A DNA stretch of 64,000 nt from assembly GCF_051020975.1 (NCBI RefSeq), contig NW_027478167.1:806001-870000 (forward strand). Direction: 5' to 3'. The DNA is from Osmia lignaria lignaria. Lineage: Eukaryota; Arthropoda; Insecta; Hymenoptera; Megachilidae. Positions 22,059 through 34,938 of this stretch are shown here, piece after piece. A model generated the notes under the pieces. It ran no database searches. It had not been told where the DNA came from and saw only the letters and a list, made by a program, of their open reading frames with translations. Each line of letters begins with the position of its first letter. The stretch's first letter is position 1. The translations under genes and the position numbers were made by a program.

Positions 22059-25000
22059 TTGCAGATTTATCTCAAGGTAAGGGGCCTGACGGACATATTT
22101 CGAGATATTTCTTCTTCTTCTTGTTCTTCTTCTGCACAGCTAAGCTGGAAGTGGCATTTGCAGCTCGCAATAGTGCATAGTTATCTGAAAGAAAGGGGCC
22201 ACAGTGTTTCTGTATCTCTATTATGTTGGTGCGGCTTCGGAACTTTTAAATATCTCGATATATCTCGAGAACTACGCATATGATCAAAAAATATCATAGA
22301 ACATAAAAAGTAGGAAACTTAATTCTCTACAAAAAAGGTCTCTCAACATTTTGCCATAGCTCGCTTCGTTTCCGAGATATTTGCAGATTTATCTCAAGGG
22401 AAGGGGCCTAACGGACATATTTCGAGATATTTTTTCTTCTTGTTGTTCTTCTTCTGCACAGCTAAGCTGGAAGTGTCATTTGCGGCTCGCACTAGTGCAG
22501 AGTTATCTCAAAGAAAGGGGCCACGGTGTTTCTGTATCTCTATTATGTTGGTGCGGCTTCGGAACTTTTAAATATCTTGATATATCTCGAGAACTACGCA
22601 TCTGATCAAAAAATATCATAGAACATAAAAAGTAGGAAACCTAATTCTCTACAAAAAGGGTCTCTTAACATTTTGCCATAGCTCGCTTCGTTTCCGATAT
22701 ATTTGCAGATTTATCTCAAGGGAAGGGGCCTAACGGACATATTTCGAGATATTTCTTCTTCTTGTTGTTCTTCTTCTGCACAGCTAAGCTGGAAGTGGCA
22801 TTTGCGGCTCGCACTAGTGCAGAGTTATCTCAAAGAAAGGGGCCACGGTGTTTCTGTATCTCTATTATGTTGGTGCGGCTTCGGAACTTTTAAATATCTT
22901 GATATATCTCGAGATCTACGCATCTGATCAAAAAATATCATAGAACATAAAAAGTAGGAAACTTAATTCTCTACAAAAAAGGTCTCTTAACATTTTGCCA
23001 TAGCTCGCTTCGTTTCCGAGATATTTGCAGATTTATCTCAAGGGAAGGGGCCTGACGGACATATTTCGAGATATTTCTTCTTCTTGTTGTTCTTCTTCTG
23101 CACAGCTAAGCTGGAAGTGGCATTTGCAGCTCGCAATTGTGCAGAGTTATCTCAAAGAAAGGGGCCACGGTGTTTCTGTATCTCTATTATGTTGGTGCGG
23201 CTTCGGAACTTTTAAATATCTTGATATATCTCGAGAACTACGCATCTGATCAGAAAATATCATAGAAGATAAAAAGTAGGAAACTTAATTGTCTACAAAA
23301 AAGGTCTCTCAACATTTTGCCATAGCTCGCTTCGTTTCCGAGATATTTGCAGATTTATCTCAAGGGAAGGGGCCTGACGGACATATTTCGAGATATTTCT
23401 TCTTCTTGTTGTTCTTCTTCTGCACAGCTAAGCTGGAAGTGGCATTTGCGGCTCGCACTAGTGCAGAGTTATCTCAAAGAAAGGGGCCACGGTGTTTCTG
23501 TATCTCTATTATGTTGGTGCGGCTTCGGAACTTTTAAATATCTCGATATATCTCGAAAACTACGCTTCTGATCAAATAATATCATAGAACATAAATTGTA
23601 GGAAACATAATTCTCTACAAAAAAGGTCTCTTAACATTTTGCCATAGCTCGCTTCGTTTCCGAGATATTTGCAGATATATCTCAAGGGAAGGGGCCTGAC
23701 GGACATGTTTCGAGATATTTCTTTTTCTTTTTGTTCTTCTTCTGCACAGCTAAGCTGGAAGTGGCATTTGCGGCTCGCACTAGTGCAGAGTTATCTCAAA
23801 GAAAGGGGCCACGGTGTATCTGTATCTCTATTATGTTGGTGCGGCTTCGGAACTTTTAAATATCTTGATATATCTCGAGAACTACGCATCTGATCAAAAA
23901 ATATCATAGAACATAAAAAGTAGGAAACTTAATTCTCTACAAAAAAGGTCACTTAACATTTTGCCATAGCTCTCTTCGTTTCCGAGATATTTGCAGATTT
24001 ATCTCAAGGGAAGGGGCCTAACGGACATATTTCCAGATATTTCTTCTTCTTGTTGTTCTTCTTCTGCACAGCTAAGCTGGAAGTGGCATTTGCGGCTCGC
24101 ACTAGTGCAGAGTTATCTCAAAGAAAGGGGCCAAGGTGTTTCTGTATCTCTATTATGTTGGTGCGGCTTCGGAACTTTTAAATATCTTGATATATCTCGA
24201 GATCTACGCATCTGATCAAAAAATATCATAGAACATAAAAAGTAGGAAACTTAATTCTCTACAAAAAAGGTCTCTTAACATTTTGCCATAGCTCGCTTCG
24301 TTTCCGAGATATTTGCAGATTTATCTCAAGGGAAGGGGCCTGACGGACATATTTCGAGATATTTCTTCTTCTTGTTGTTCTTCTTCTGCACAGCTAAGCT
24401 GGAAGTGGCATTTGCAGCTCGCAATTGTGCAGAGTTATCTCAAAGAAAGGGGCCACGGTGTTTCTGTATCTCTATTATGTTGGTGCGGCTTCGGAACTTT
24501 TAAATATCGTGATATATCTCGAGAACTACGCATCTGATCAAAAAATATCATAGAACATAAAAAGTAGGAAACCTAATTCTCTACAAAAAGGGTCTCTTAA
24601 CATCTTGCCATAGCTCGCTTCGTTTCCGAGATATTTGCAGATTTATCTCAAGGGAAGGGGCCTAACGGACATATTTCGAGATATTTCTTCTTCTTGTTGT
24701 TCTTCTTCTGCACAGCTAAGCTGGAAGTGGCATTTGCGGCTCGCACTAGTGCAGAGTTATCTCAAAGAAAGGGGCCACGGTGTTTCTGTATCTCTATTAT
24801 GTTGGTGCGGCTTCGGAACTTTTAAATATCTTGATATATCTCGAGAACTACGCATCTGATCAAAAAATATCATAGAACATAAATAGTAGGAAACTTAATT
24901 CTCTACAAAAAAGGTCTCTCAACATTTTGCCATAGCTCGCTTCGTTTCCGAGATATTTGCAGATTTATCTCAAGGGAAGGGGCCTAACGGACATATTTCC

Positions 25001-25600
25001 AGATATTTCTTCTTCTTGTTGTTCTTCTTCTGCACAGCTAAGCTGGAAGTGGCATTTGCGGCTCGCACTAGTGCAGAGTTATCTCAAAGAGAGGGGCCAC
25101 GGTGTTTCTGTATCTCTATTATGTTGGTGCGGCTTCGGAACTTTTAAATATCTTGATATATCTCGAGAACTACGCATCTGATCAGAAAATATCATAGAAG
25201 ATAAAAAGTAGGAAACTTAATTCTCTACAAAAAAGGTCTCTTAACATTTTGCCATAGCTCGCTTCGTTTCCGAGATATTTGCAGATTTATCTCAAGGGAA
25301 GGGGCCTGACGGACATATTTCGAGATATTTCTTCTTCTTGTTGTTCTTCTTCTGCACAGCTAAGCTGGAAGTGGCATTTGCGGCTCGCACTAGTGCAGAG
25401 TTATCTCAAAGAAAGGGGCCACGGTGTTTCTGTATCTCTATTATGTTGGTGCGGCTTCGGAACTTTTAAATATCTCGATATATCTCGAAAACTACGCTTC
25501 TGATCAAATAATATCATAGAACATGAATTGTAGGAAACATAATTCTCTACAAAAAAGGTCTCTTAATATTTTGCCATAGCTCTCTTCGTTTGCGAGATAT

Positions 25601-27532
25601 TTGCAGATTTATCTCAAGGGAAGGGGCCTGACGGACATATTTCGAGATATTTCTTCTTCTTGTTGTTCTTCTTCTGCACAGCTAAACTGGAAGTGGCATT
25701 TCCAGCTCGCAATAGTGCAGAGTTATCTCAAAGAGCGGGGCCACAGTGTTTCTGTATCTCTATTATGTTGGTGCGGCTTCGGAACTTTTAAATATCTTGA
25801 TATATCTCGAGAACTACGCATCTGATCAGAAAATATCATAGAAGATAAAAAGTAGGAAACTTAATTCTCTACAAAAAAGGTCTCTTAACATTTTGCCATA
25901 GCTCGCTTCGTTTCCGAGATATTTGCAGATTTATCTCAAGGGAAGGGGCCTGACGGACATATTTCGAGATATTTCTTCTTCTTGTTGTTCTTCTTCTGCA
26001 CAGCTAAGCTGGAAGTGGCATTTGCGGCTCGCACTAGTGCAGAGTTATCTCAAAGAAAGGGGCCACGGTGTTTCTGTATCTCTATTATGTTGGTGCGGCT
26101 TCGGAACTTTTAAATATCTCGATATATCTCGAAAACTACGCTTCTGATCAAATAATATCATAGAACATAAATTGTAGGAAACATAATTCTCTACAAAAAA
26201 GGTCTCTTAACATTTTGCCATAGCTCGCTTCGTTTCCGAGATATTTGCAGATTTATCTCAAGGGAAGGGGCCTGACGGACATATTTCGAGATATTTCTTC
26301 TTCTTGTTGTTCTTCTTCTGCACAGCTAAGCTGGAAGTGGCATTTGCGGCTCGCACTAGTGCAGAGTTATCTCAAAGAAAGGGGCCACGGTGTTTCTGTA
26401 TCTCTATTATGTTGGTGCGGCTTCGGAACTTTTAAATATCTCGATATATCTCGAAAACTACGCTTCTGATCAAATAATAGCATAGAACATGAATTGTAGG
26501 AAACATAATTCTCTACAAAAAAGGTCTCTTAACATTTTGCCATAGCTCGCTTCGTTTCCGAGATATTTGCAGATATATCTCAAGGGAAGGGGCCTGACGG
26601 ACATGTTTCGAGATATTTCTTCTTCTTGTTGTGCTTCTTCTGCACAGCTAAGCTGGAAGTGGCATTTACAGCTCGCAATAGTGCAGAGTTATCTCAAAGA
26701 AAGGGGCCACGGTGTTTCTGTATCTCGATTATGTTGGTGCGGCTTCGGAACTTTTAAATATCTTGATATATCTCGAGAACTACGCATCTGATCAAAAAAT
26801 ATCATAGAACATAAAAAGTAGGAAACTTAAATCTCTACAAAAAAGGTCTCTTAATATTTTGCCATAGCTCTCTTCGTTTGCGAGATATTTGCAGATTTAT
26901 CTCAAGGGAAGGGGCCTGACGGACATATTTCGAGATATTTCTTCTTCTTGTTGTTCTTCTTCTGCACAGCTAAACTGGAAGTGGCATTTCCAGCTCGCAA
27001 TAGTGCAGAGTTATCTCAAAGAGAGGGGCCACGGTGTTTCTGTATCTCTATTATGTTGGTGCGGCTTCGGAACTTTTAAATATCTTGATATATCTCGAGA
27101 ACTACGCATCTGATCAGAAAATATCATAGAAGATAAAAAGTAGGAAACTTAATTCTCTACAAAAAAGGTCTCTTAACATTTTGCCATAGCTCGCTTCGTT
27201 TCCGAGATATTTGCAGATTTATCTCAAGGGAAGGGGCCTGACGGACATATTTCGAGATATTTCTTCTTCTTGTTGTTCTTCTTCTGCACAGCTAAGCTGG
27301 AAGTGGCATTTGCGGCTCGCACTAGTGCAGAGTTATCTCAAAGAAAGGGGCCACGGTGTTTCTGTATCTCTATTATGTTGGTGCGGCTTCGGAACTTTTA
27401 AATATCTCGATATATCTCGAAAACTACGCTTCTGATCAAATAATATCATAGAACATAAATTGTAGGAAACATAATTCTCTACAAAAAAGGTCTCTTAACA
27501 TTTTGCCATAGCTCGCTTCGTTTCCGAGATAT
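25601..27532 (+). repeat. Local 4-monomer repeat
   Basis: The monomer at 25601 and the one at 26889 (offset 1,288 = 4 x 322) share the same unusual left flank (TCTTAATATTTTGCC, then CTCTCTTCGTTTGCGAG) and the AACTGGAAGTGGCATTTCC body. They are followed by matching monomers at 25923 and 27211. The monomers between (26245, 26567) have no repeated partner here, so only part of a 4-monomer unit was copied. Confidence 0.65.
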
Positions 27533-30108
27533 TTGCAGATTTATCTCAAGGGAAGGGGCCTAACGGACATATTTCGAGATATTTCTTCTTCTTGTTGTTC
27601 TTCTTCTGCACAGCTAAGCTGGAAGTGGCATTTGCGGCTCGCACTAGTGCACAGTTATCTCAAAGAAAGGGGCCACGGTGTTTCTGTATCTCTATTATGT
27701 TGGTGCGGCTTCGGAACTTTTAAATATCTTGATATATCTCGAGAACTACGCATCTGATCAAAAAATATCATACAACATAAAAAGTAGGAAACTTAATTCT
27801 CTACAAAAAAGGTCTCTTAACATTTTGCCATAGCTCGCTTCGTTTCCGAGATATTTGCAGATTTATCTCAAGGGAAGGGGCCTAACGGACATATTTCGAG
27901 ATATTTCTTCTTCTTGTTGTTCTTCTTCTGCACAGCTAAACTGGAAGTGGCATTTCCAGCTCGCAATAGTGCAGAGTTATCTCAAAGAGAGAGGCCACGG
28001 TGTTTCTGTATCTCTATTATGTTGGTGCGGCTTCGGAACTTTTAAATATCTTGATATATCTCGAGAACTACGCATCTGATCAAAAAATATCATAGAACAT
28101 ATAAAGTAGGAAACCTAATTCTCTACAAAAAGGGTCTCTTAACATTTTGCCATAGCTCGCTTCGATTCCGAGATATTTGCAGATTTATCTCAAGGGAAGG
28201 GGCCTGACAGACATATTTCGAGATATTTCTTCTTCTTGTTGTTCTTCTTCTGCACAGCTAAGCTGGAAGTGGCATTTGCCGCTCGCACTAGTGCAGAGTT
28301 ATCTCAAAGAAAGGGGCCACGGTGTTTCTGTATCTCTATTATGTTGGTGCGGCATCGGAACTTTTAAATATCTCGATATATCTCGAAAACTACGCTTCTG
28401 ATCAAAAAATATCATAGAACATAAATTGTAGGAAACATAATTCTCTACAAAAAACGTCTCTTAACATTTTGCCATAGCTCGCTTCGTTTCCGAGATATTT
28501 GCAGATTTATCTCAAGGGAAGGGGCCTGACGGACATATTTCGAGATATTTCTTCTTCTTGTTGTTCTTCTTCTGCACAGCTAAGCTGGAAGTGGCATTTG
28601 CGGCTTGCACTAGTGCAGAGTTATCTCAAAGAGAGGGGCCACGGTGTTTCTGTATCTCCATTATGTTGGTGCGGCTTCGGAACTTTTAAATATCTTGATA
28701 TATCTCGAGAACTACGCATCTGATCAGAAAATATCATAGAACATAAAAAGTAGGAAACTTAATTCTCTACAAAAAAGGTCTCTCAACATTTTGCCATAGC
28801 TCGCTTCGTTTCCGAGATATTTGCAGATTTATCTCAAGGGAAGGGGCATAACGGACATATTTCGTGATATTTCTTCTTCTTGTTGTTCTTCTTCTGCACA
28901 GCTAAGCTGGAAGTGGCATTTGCAGCTCGCAATAGTGCAGAGTTATCTCAAAGAAAGGGGCCACGGTGTTTCTGTATCTCTATTATGTTGGTGCGGCTTC
29001 GGAACTTTTAAATATCTCGATATATCTCGAAAACTACGCTTCTGATCAAATAATATCATAGAACGTAAATTGTAGGAGGCATAATTCTCTACAAAAAAGG
29101 TCTCTTAACATTTTGCCATAGCTCGCTTCGTTTCCGAGATATTTGCAGATATATCTCAAGGGAAGGGGCCTGACGGACATGTTTCGAGATATTTCTTCTT
29201 CTTGTTGTTCTTCTTCTGCACAGCTAAGCTGGAAGTGGCATTTACAGCTCGCAATAGTGCAGAGTTATCTCAAAGAAAGGGGCCACGGTGTTTCTGTATC
29301 TCTATTATGTTGGTGCGGCTTCGGAACTTTTAAATATCTTGATATATCTCGAGAACTACGCATCTGATTAAAAAATATCATAGAACATAAAAAGTAGGAA
29401 ACCTAATTCTCTACAAAAAGGGTCTCCTAACATTTTGCCATAGCTCGCTTCGTTTCCGAGATATTTGCAGATTTATCTCAAGGGAAGGGGCCTAACGGAC
29501 ATATTTCGAGATATTTCTTCTTCTTGTTGTTCTTCTTCTGCACAGCTAAGCTGGAAGTGGCATTTGCGGCTCGCACTAGTGCAGAGTTATCTCAAAGAAA
29601 GGGGCCACGGTGTTTCTGTATCTCTATTATGTTGGTGCGGCATCGGAACTTTTAAATATCTCGATATATCTCGAGATCTACGCATCTGATCAAAAAATAT
29701 CATAGAACATAAAAAGTAGGAAACTTAATTCTCTACAAAAAAGGTCTCTTAACATTTTGCCATAGCTCGCTTCGTTTCCGAGATATTTGCAGATTCAGCT
29801 CAAAGGAACTGGCCTGACGGACATATTTCGAGATATTTCTTCTTCTTGTTGTTCTTCCTCTCCACAGCTAAGCTGGAAGTGGCATTTGCAGCTCGCAATA
29901 GTGCAGAGTTATCTCAAAGAAAGGGGCCACGGTGTTTCTGTACCTCTATTATGTTGGTGCGGCTTCGGAACTTTTAAATATCTTGATATATCTCGAGAAC
30001 TACGCATCTGATCAAAAAATATCATAGAACATAAAAAGTAGGAAACTTCATTCTCTACAAAAAAGGTCTCTTAACATTTTGCCATAGCTCGATTCGTTTC
30101 CGAGATAT

Positions 30109-33100
30109 TTGCAGATTTATCTCAAGGGAAGGGGCCTAATGGACATGTTTCGAGATATTTCTTCTTCTTGTTGTTCTTCTTCTGCACAGCTAAGCTGGAA
30201 GTGGCATTTGCAGCTCGCAATAGTGCAGAGTTATCTCAAAGAAAGGGGCCACGGTGTTTCTGTATCTCTATTATGTTGGTGCGGCTTCTTAACTTTTAAA
30301 TATCTCGATATATCTCGAAAACTACGCTTCTGATCAAAAAATATCACAGAACGTAAATTGTAGGAAACTTAATTCTCTACAAAAAAGGTCTCATAACATT
30401 TTGCCATAGCTCGCTTCGTTTCCGAGATATTTGCAGATTTATCTCAAGGGAAGGGGCCTAACGGACATATTTCCAGATATTTCTTCTTCTTGTTGTTCTT
30501 CTTCTGCACAGCTAAGCTGGAAGTGGCATTTGCGGCTCGCACTAGTGCAGAGTTATCTCAAAGAAAGGGGCCACGGTGTTTCTGTATCTCTATTATGTTG
30601 GTGCGGCTTCGGAACTTTTAAATATCTTGATATATCTCGAGAACTACGCATCTGATCAAAAAATATCATACAACATAAAAAGTAGGAAACTTAATTCTCT
30701 ACAAAAAAGGTCTCTTAACATTTTGCCATAGCTCGCTTCGTTTCCGAGATATTTGCAGATTTATCTCAAGGGAAGGGGCCTAACGGACATATTTCGAGAT
30801 ATTTCTTCTTCTTGTTGTTCTTCTTCTGCACAGCTAAACTGGAAGTGGCATTTCCAGCTCGCAATTGTGCAGAGTTATCTCAAAGAGAGAGGCCACGGTG
30901 TTTCTGTATCTCTATTATGTTGGTGCGGCTTCGGAACTTTTAAATATCTTGATATATCTCGAGAACTGCGCATCTGATCAAAAAATATCATAGAACATAT
31001 AAAGTAGGAAACCTAATTCTCTACAAAAAGGGTCTCTTAACATTTTGCCATAGCTCGCTTCGATTCCGAGATATTTGCAGATTTATCTCAAGGGAAGGGG
31101 CCTGACAGACATATTTCGAGATATTTCTTCTTCTTGTTGTTCTTCTTCTGCACAGCTAAGCTGGAAGTGGCATTTGCCGCTCGCACTAGTGCAGAGTTAT
31201 CTCAAAGAAAGGGGCCACGGTGTTTCTGTATCTCTATTATGTTGGTGCGGCATCGGAACTTTTAAATATCTCGATATATCTCGAAAACTACGCTTCTGAT
31301 CAAAAAATATCATAGAACATAAATTGTAGGAAACATAATTCTCTACAAAAAACGTCTCTTAACATTTTGCCATACCTCGCTTCGCTTCCGAGATATTTGC
31401 AGATTCAGCTCAAAGGAACTGGCCTGACGGACATATTTCGAGATATTTCTTCTTCTTGTTGTTCTTCCTCTGCACAGCTAAGCTGGAAGTGGCATTTGCA
31501 GCTCGCAATAGTGCAGAGTTATCTCAAAGAAAGGGGCCACGGTGTTTCTGTATCTCTATTATGTTGGTGCGGCTTCGGAACTTTTAAATATCTTGATATA
31601 TCTCGAGAACTACGCATCTGATCAAAAAATATCATAGAACTTAAAAAGTAGGAAACTTAATTCTCTACAGAAAAGGTCTCTTAACATTTTGCCATAGCTC
31701 TCTTCGTTTCCGAGATATTTGCAGATTTATCTCAAGGGAAGGGGCCTGACGGACATATTTCGAGATATTTCTTCTTCTTGTTGTTCTTCTTCTGCACAGG
31801 TAAGCTGGTAGTGGCATTTGCAGCTCGCAATAGTGCAGAGTTATCTCAAAGAAAGGGGCCACGGTGTTTCTGTATCTGTATTATGTTGGTGCGGCTTCGG
31901 AACTTTTAAATATCTTGATATATCTCGAGATCTACGCATCTGATCAAAAAATATCATAGAACATAAAAAGTAGGAAACTTAATTCTCTACAAAAAAGGTC
32001 TCTTAACATTTTGCCATAGCTCGCTTCGTTTCCGAGATATTTGCAGATTTATCTCAAGGGAAGGGGCCTGACGGACATATTTCGAGATATTTCTTCTTCT
32101 TGTTGTTCTTCTTCTGCACAGCTAAGCTGGAAGTGGCATTTGCAGCTCGCAATTGTGCAGAGTTATCTCAAAGAGAGGGGCCACGGTGTTTCTGTATCTC
32201 TATTATGTTGGTGCGGCTTCGGAACTTTTAAATATCTTGATATATCTCGAGAACTACGCATCTGATCAGAAAATATCATAGAACATAAAAAGTAGGAAAC
32301 TTAATTCTCTACAAAAAAGGTCTCTCAACATTTTGCCATAGCTCGCTTCGTTTCCGAGATATTTGCAGATTTATCTCAAGGGAAGGGGCATAACGGACAT
32401 ATTTCGTGATATTTCTTCTTCTTGTTGTTCTTCTTCTGCACAGCTAAGCTGGAAGTGGCATTTGCAGCTCGCAATAGTGCAGAGTTATCTCAAAGAAAGG
32501 GGCCACGGTGTTTCTGTATCTCTATTATGTTGGTGCGGCTTCTTAACTTTTAAATATCTTGATATATCTCGAGAACAACGCATCTGATCAAAAGATATCA
32601 TAGAACATAAAAAGTAGGAAACTTAATTCTCTACAAAAAAGGTCTCTTAACATTTTGCCATAGCTCGCTTCGTTTCCGAGATATTTGCAGATTTATCTCA
32701 AGGGAAGGGGCCTGACGGACATATTTCGAGATATTTCTTCTTCTTGTTGTTCTTCTCCTGCACAGCTAAGCTGGAAGTGGCATTTGCGGCTCGCACTAGT
32801 GCAGAGTTATCTCAATGAAAGGGGCCACGGTGTTTCTGTATCTCTATTATGTTGGTGCGGCTTCGGAACTTTTAAATATCTCGATATATCTCGAAAACTA
32901 CGCTTCTGATCAAATAATATCATAGAACGTAAATTGTAGGAGGCATAATTCTCTACAAAAAAGGTCTCTTAACATTTTTCCATAGCTCGCTTCGTTTCCG
33001 AGATATTTGCAGATATATCTCAAGGGAAGGGGCCTGACGGACATGTTTCGAGATATTTCTTCTTCTTGTTGTTCTTCTTCTGCACAGCTAAGCTGGAAGT

Positions 33101-34294
33101 GGCATTTACAGCTCGCAATAGTGCAGAGTTATCTCAAAGAAAGGGGCCACGGTGTTTCTGTATCTCTATTATGTTGGTGCGGCTTCGGAACTTTTAAATA
33201 TCTTGATATATCTCGAGAACTACGCATCTGATTAAAAAATATCATAGAACATAAAAAGTAGGAAACCTAATTCTCTACAAAAAGGGTCTCCTAACATTTT
33301 GCCATAGCTCGCTCCGTTTCCGAGATATTTGCAGATTTATCTCAAGGGAAGGGGCCTAACGGACATATTTCGAGATATTTCTTCTTCTTGTTGTTCTTCT
33401 TCTGCACAGCTAAGCTGGAAGTGGCATTTGCGGCTCGCACTAGTGCAGAGTTATCTCAAAGAAAGGGGCCACGGTGTTTCTGTATCTCTATTATGTTGGT
33501 GCGGCATCGGAACTTTTAAATATCTCGATATATCTCGAGATCTACGCATCTGATCAAAAAATATCATAGAACATAAAAAGTAGGAAACTTAATTCTCTAC
33601 AAAAAAGGTCTCTTAACATTTTGCCATAGCTCGCTTCGTTTCCGAGATATTTGCAGATTCAGCTCAAAGGAACTGGCCTGACGGACATATTTCGAGATAT
33701 TTCTTCTTCTTGTTGTTCTTCCTCTGCACAGCTAAGCTGGAAGTGGCATTTGCAGCTCGCAATAGTGCAGAGTTATCTCAAAGAAAGGGGCCACGGTGTT
33801 TCTGTACCTCTATTATGTTGGTGCGGCTTCGGAACTTTTAAATATCTTGATATATCTCGAGAACTACGCATCTGATCAAAAAATATCATAGAACATAAAA
33901 AGTAGGAAACTTAATTCTCTACAAAAAAGGTCTCTTAACATTTTGCCATAGCTCGATTCGTTTCCGAGATATTTGCAGATTTATCTCAAGGGAAGGGGCC
34001 TAATGGACATGTTTCGAGATATTTCTTCTTCTTGTTGTTCTTCTTCTGCACAGCTAAGCTGGAAGTGGCATTTGCAGCTCGCAATAGTGCAGAGTTATCT
34101 CAAAGAAAGGGGCCACGGTGTTTCTGTATCTCTATTATGTTGGTGCGGCTTCTTAACTTTTAAATATCTCGATATATCTCGAAAACTACGCTTCTGATCA
34201 AAAAATATCACAGAACGTAAATTGTAGGAAACTTAATTCTCTACAAAAAAGGTCTCATAACATTTTGCCATAGCTCGCTTCGTTTCCGAGATAT
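30109..34294 (+). repeat. 13-monomer block, copy 1
   Basis: Thirteen monomers that recur, in order, at 41379-45563, 11,269-11,270 bp away. Changes found only in this pair include AACTGCGCATC (near 30965 and 42234), CATACCTCGCTTCGC (31371 and 42640) and CTACAGAAAAGG (31665 and 42934). Two differences are visible: C at 30736 against A at 42005, and one A lost near 41652. It overlaps the 11-monomer unit described separately. Confidence 0.85.
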
Positions 34295-34938
34295 TTGCAG
34301 ATTTATCTCAAGGGAAGGGGCCTAACGGACATATTTCGAGATATTTCTTCTTCTTGTTGTTCTTCTTCTGCACAGCTAAACTGGAAGTGGCATTTCCAGC
34401 TCGCAATAGTGCAGAGTTATCTCAAAGAGAGAGGCCACGGTGTTTCTGTATCTCTATTATGTTGGTGCGGCTTCGGAACTTTTAAATATCTTGATATATC
34501 TCGAGAACTACGCATCTGATCAAAAAATATCATAGAACATATAAAGTAGGAAACCTAATTCTCTACAAAAAGGGTCTCTTAACATTTTGCCATAGCTCGC
34601 TTCGATTCCGAGATATTTGCAGATTTATCTCAAGGGAAGGGGCCTGACAGACATATTTCGAGATATTTCTTCTTCTTGTTGTTCTTCTTCTGCACAGCTA
34701 AGCTGGAAGTGGCATTTGCCGCTCGCACTAGTGCAGAGTTATCTCAAAGAAAGGGGCCACGGTGTTTCTGTATCTCTATTATGTTGGTGCGGCATCGGAA
34801 CTTTTAAATATCTCGATATATCTCGAAAACTACGCTTCTGATCAAAAAATATCATAGAACATAAATTGTAGGAAACATAATTCTCTACAAAAAACGTCTC
34901 TTAACATTTTGCCATAGCTCGCTTCGTTTCCGAGATAT
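31397..34938 (+). repeat. 11-monomer higher-order repeat, unit A (3,542 bp)
   Basis: Ordered monomers: TCAGCTCAAAGG type (31397), CACAGGTAAGCTGGTAG type (31719), GCAATTGTGCAG (32041), GGGGCATAACGG with CTTCTTAAC (32363), TCTCCTGCAC with TCAATGAAAGG (32685), GACATGTTTCG (33007), GCGGCATCGG with CTCGAGATC (33329), TCAGCTC with CTGTACCTC (33651), CCTAATGGACATG with CTTCTTAAC (33973), AACTGGAAGTGGCATTTCC (34295) and GCCGCTCGC with GCGGCATCGG (34617). The same order follows at an offset of 3,542 bp. Confidence 0.9.
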
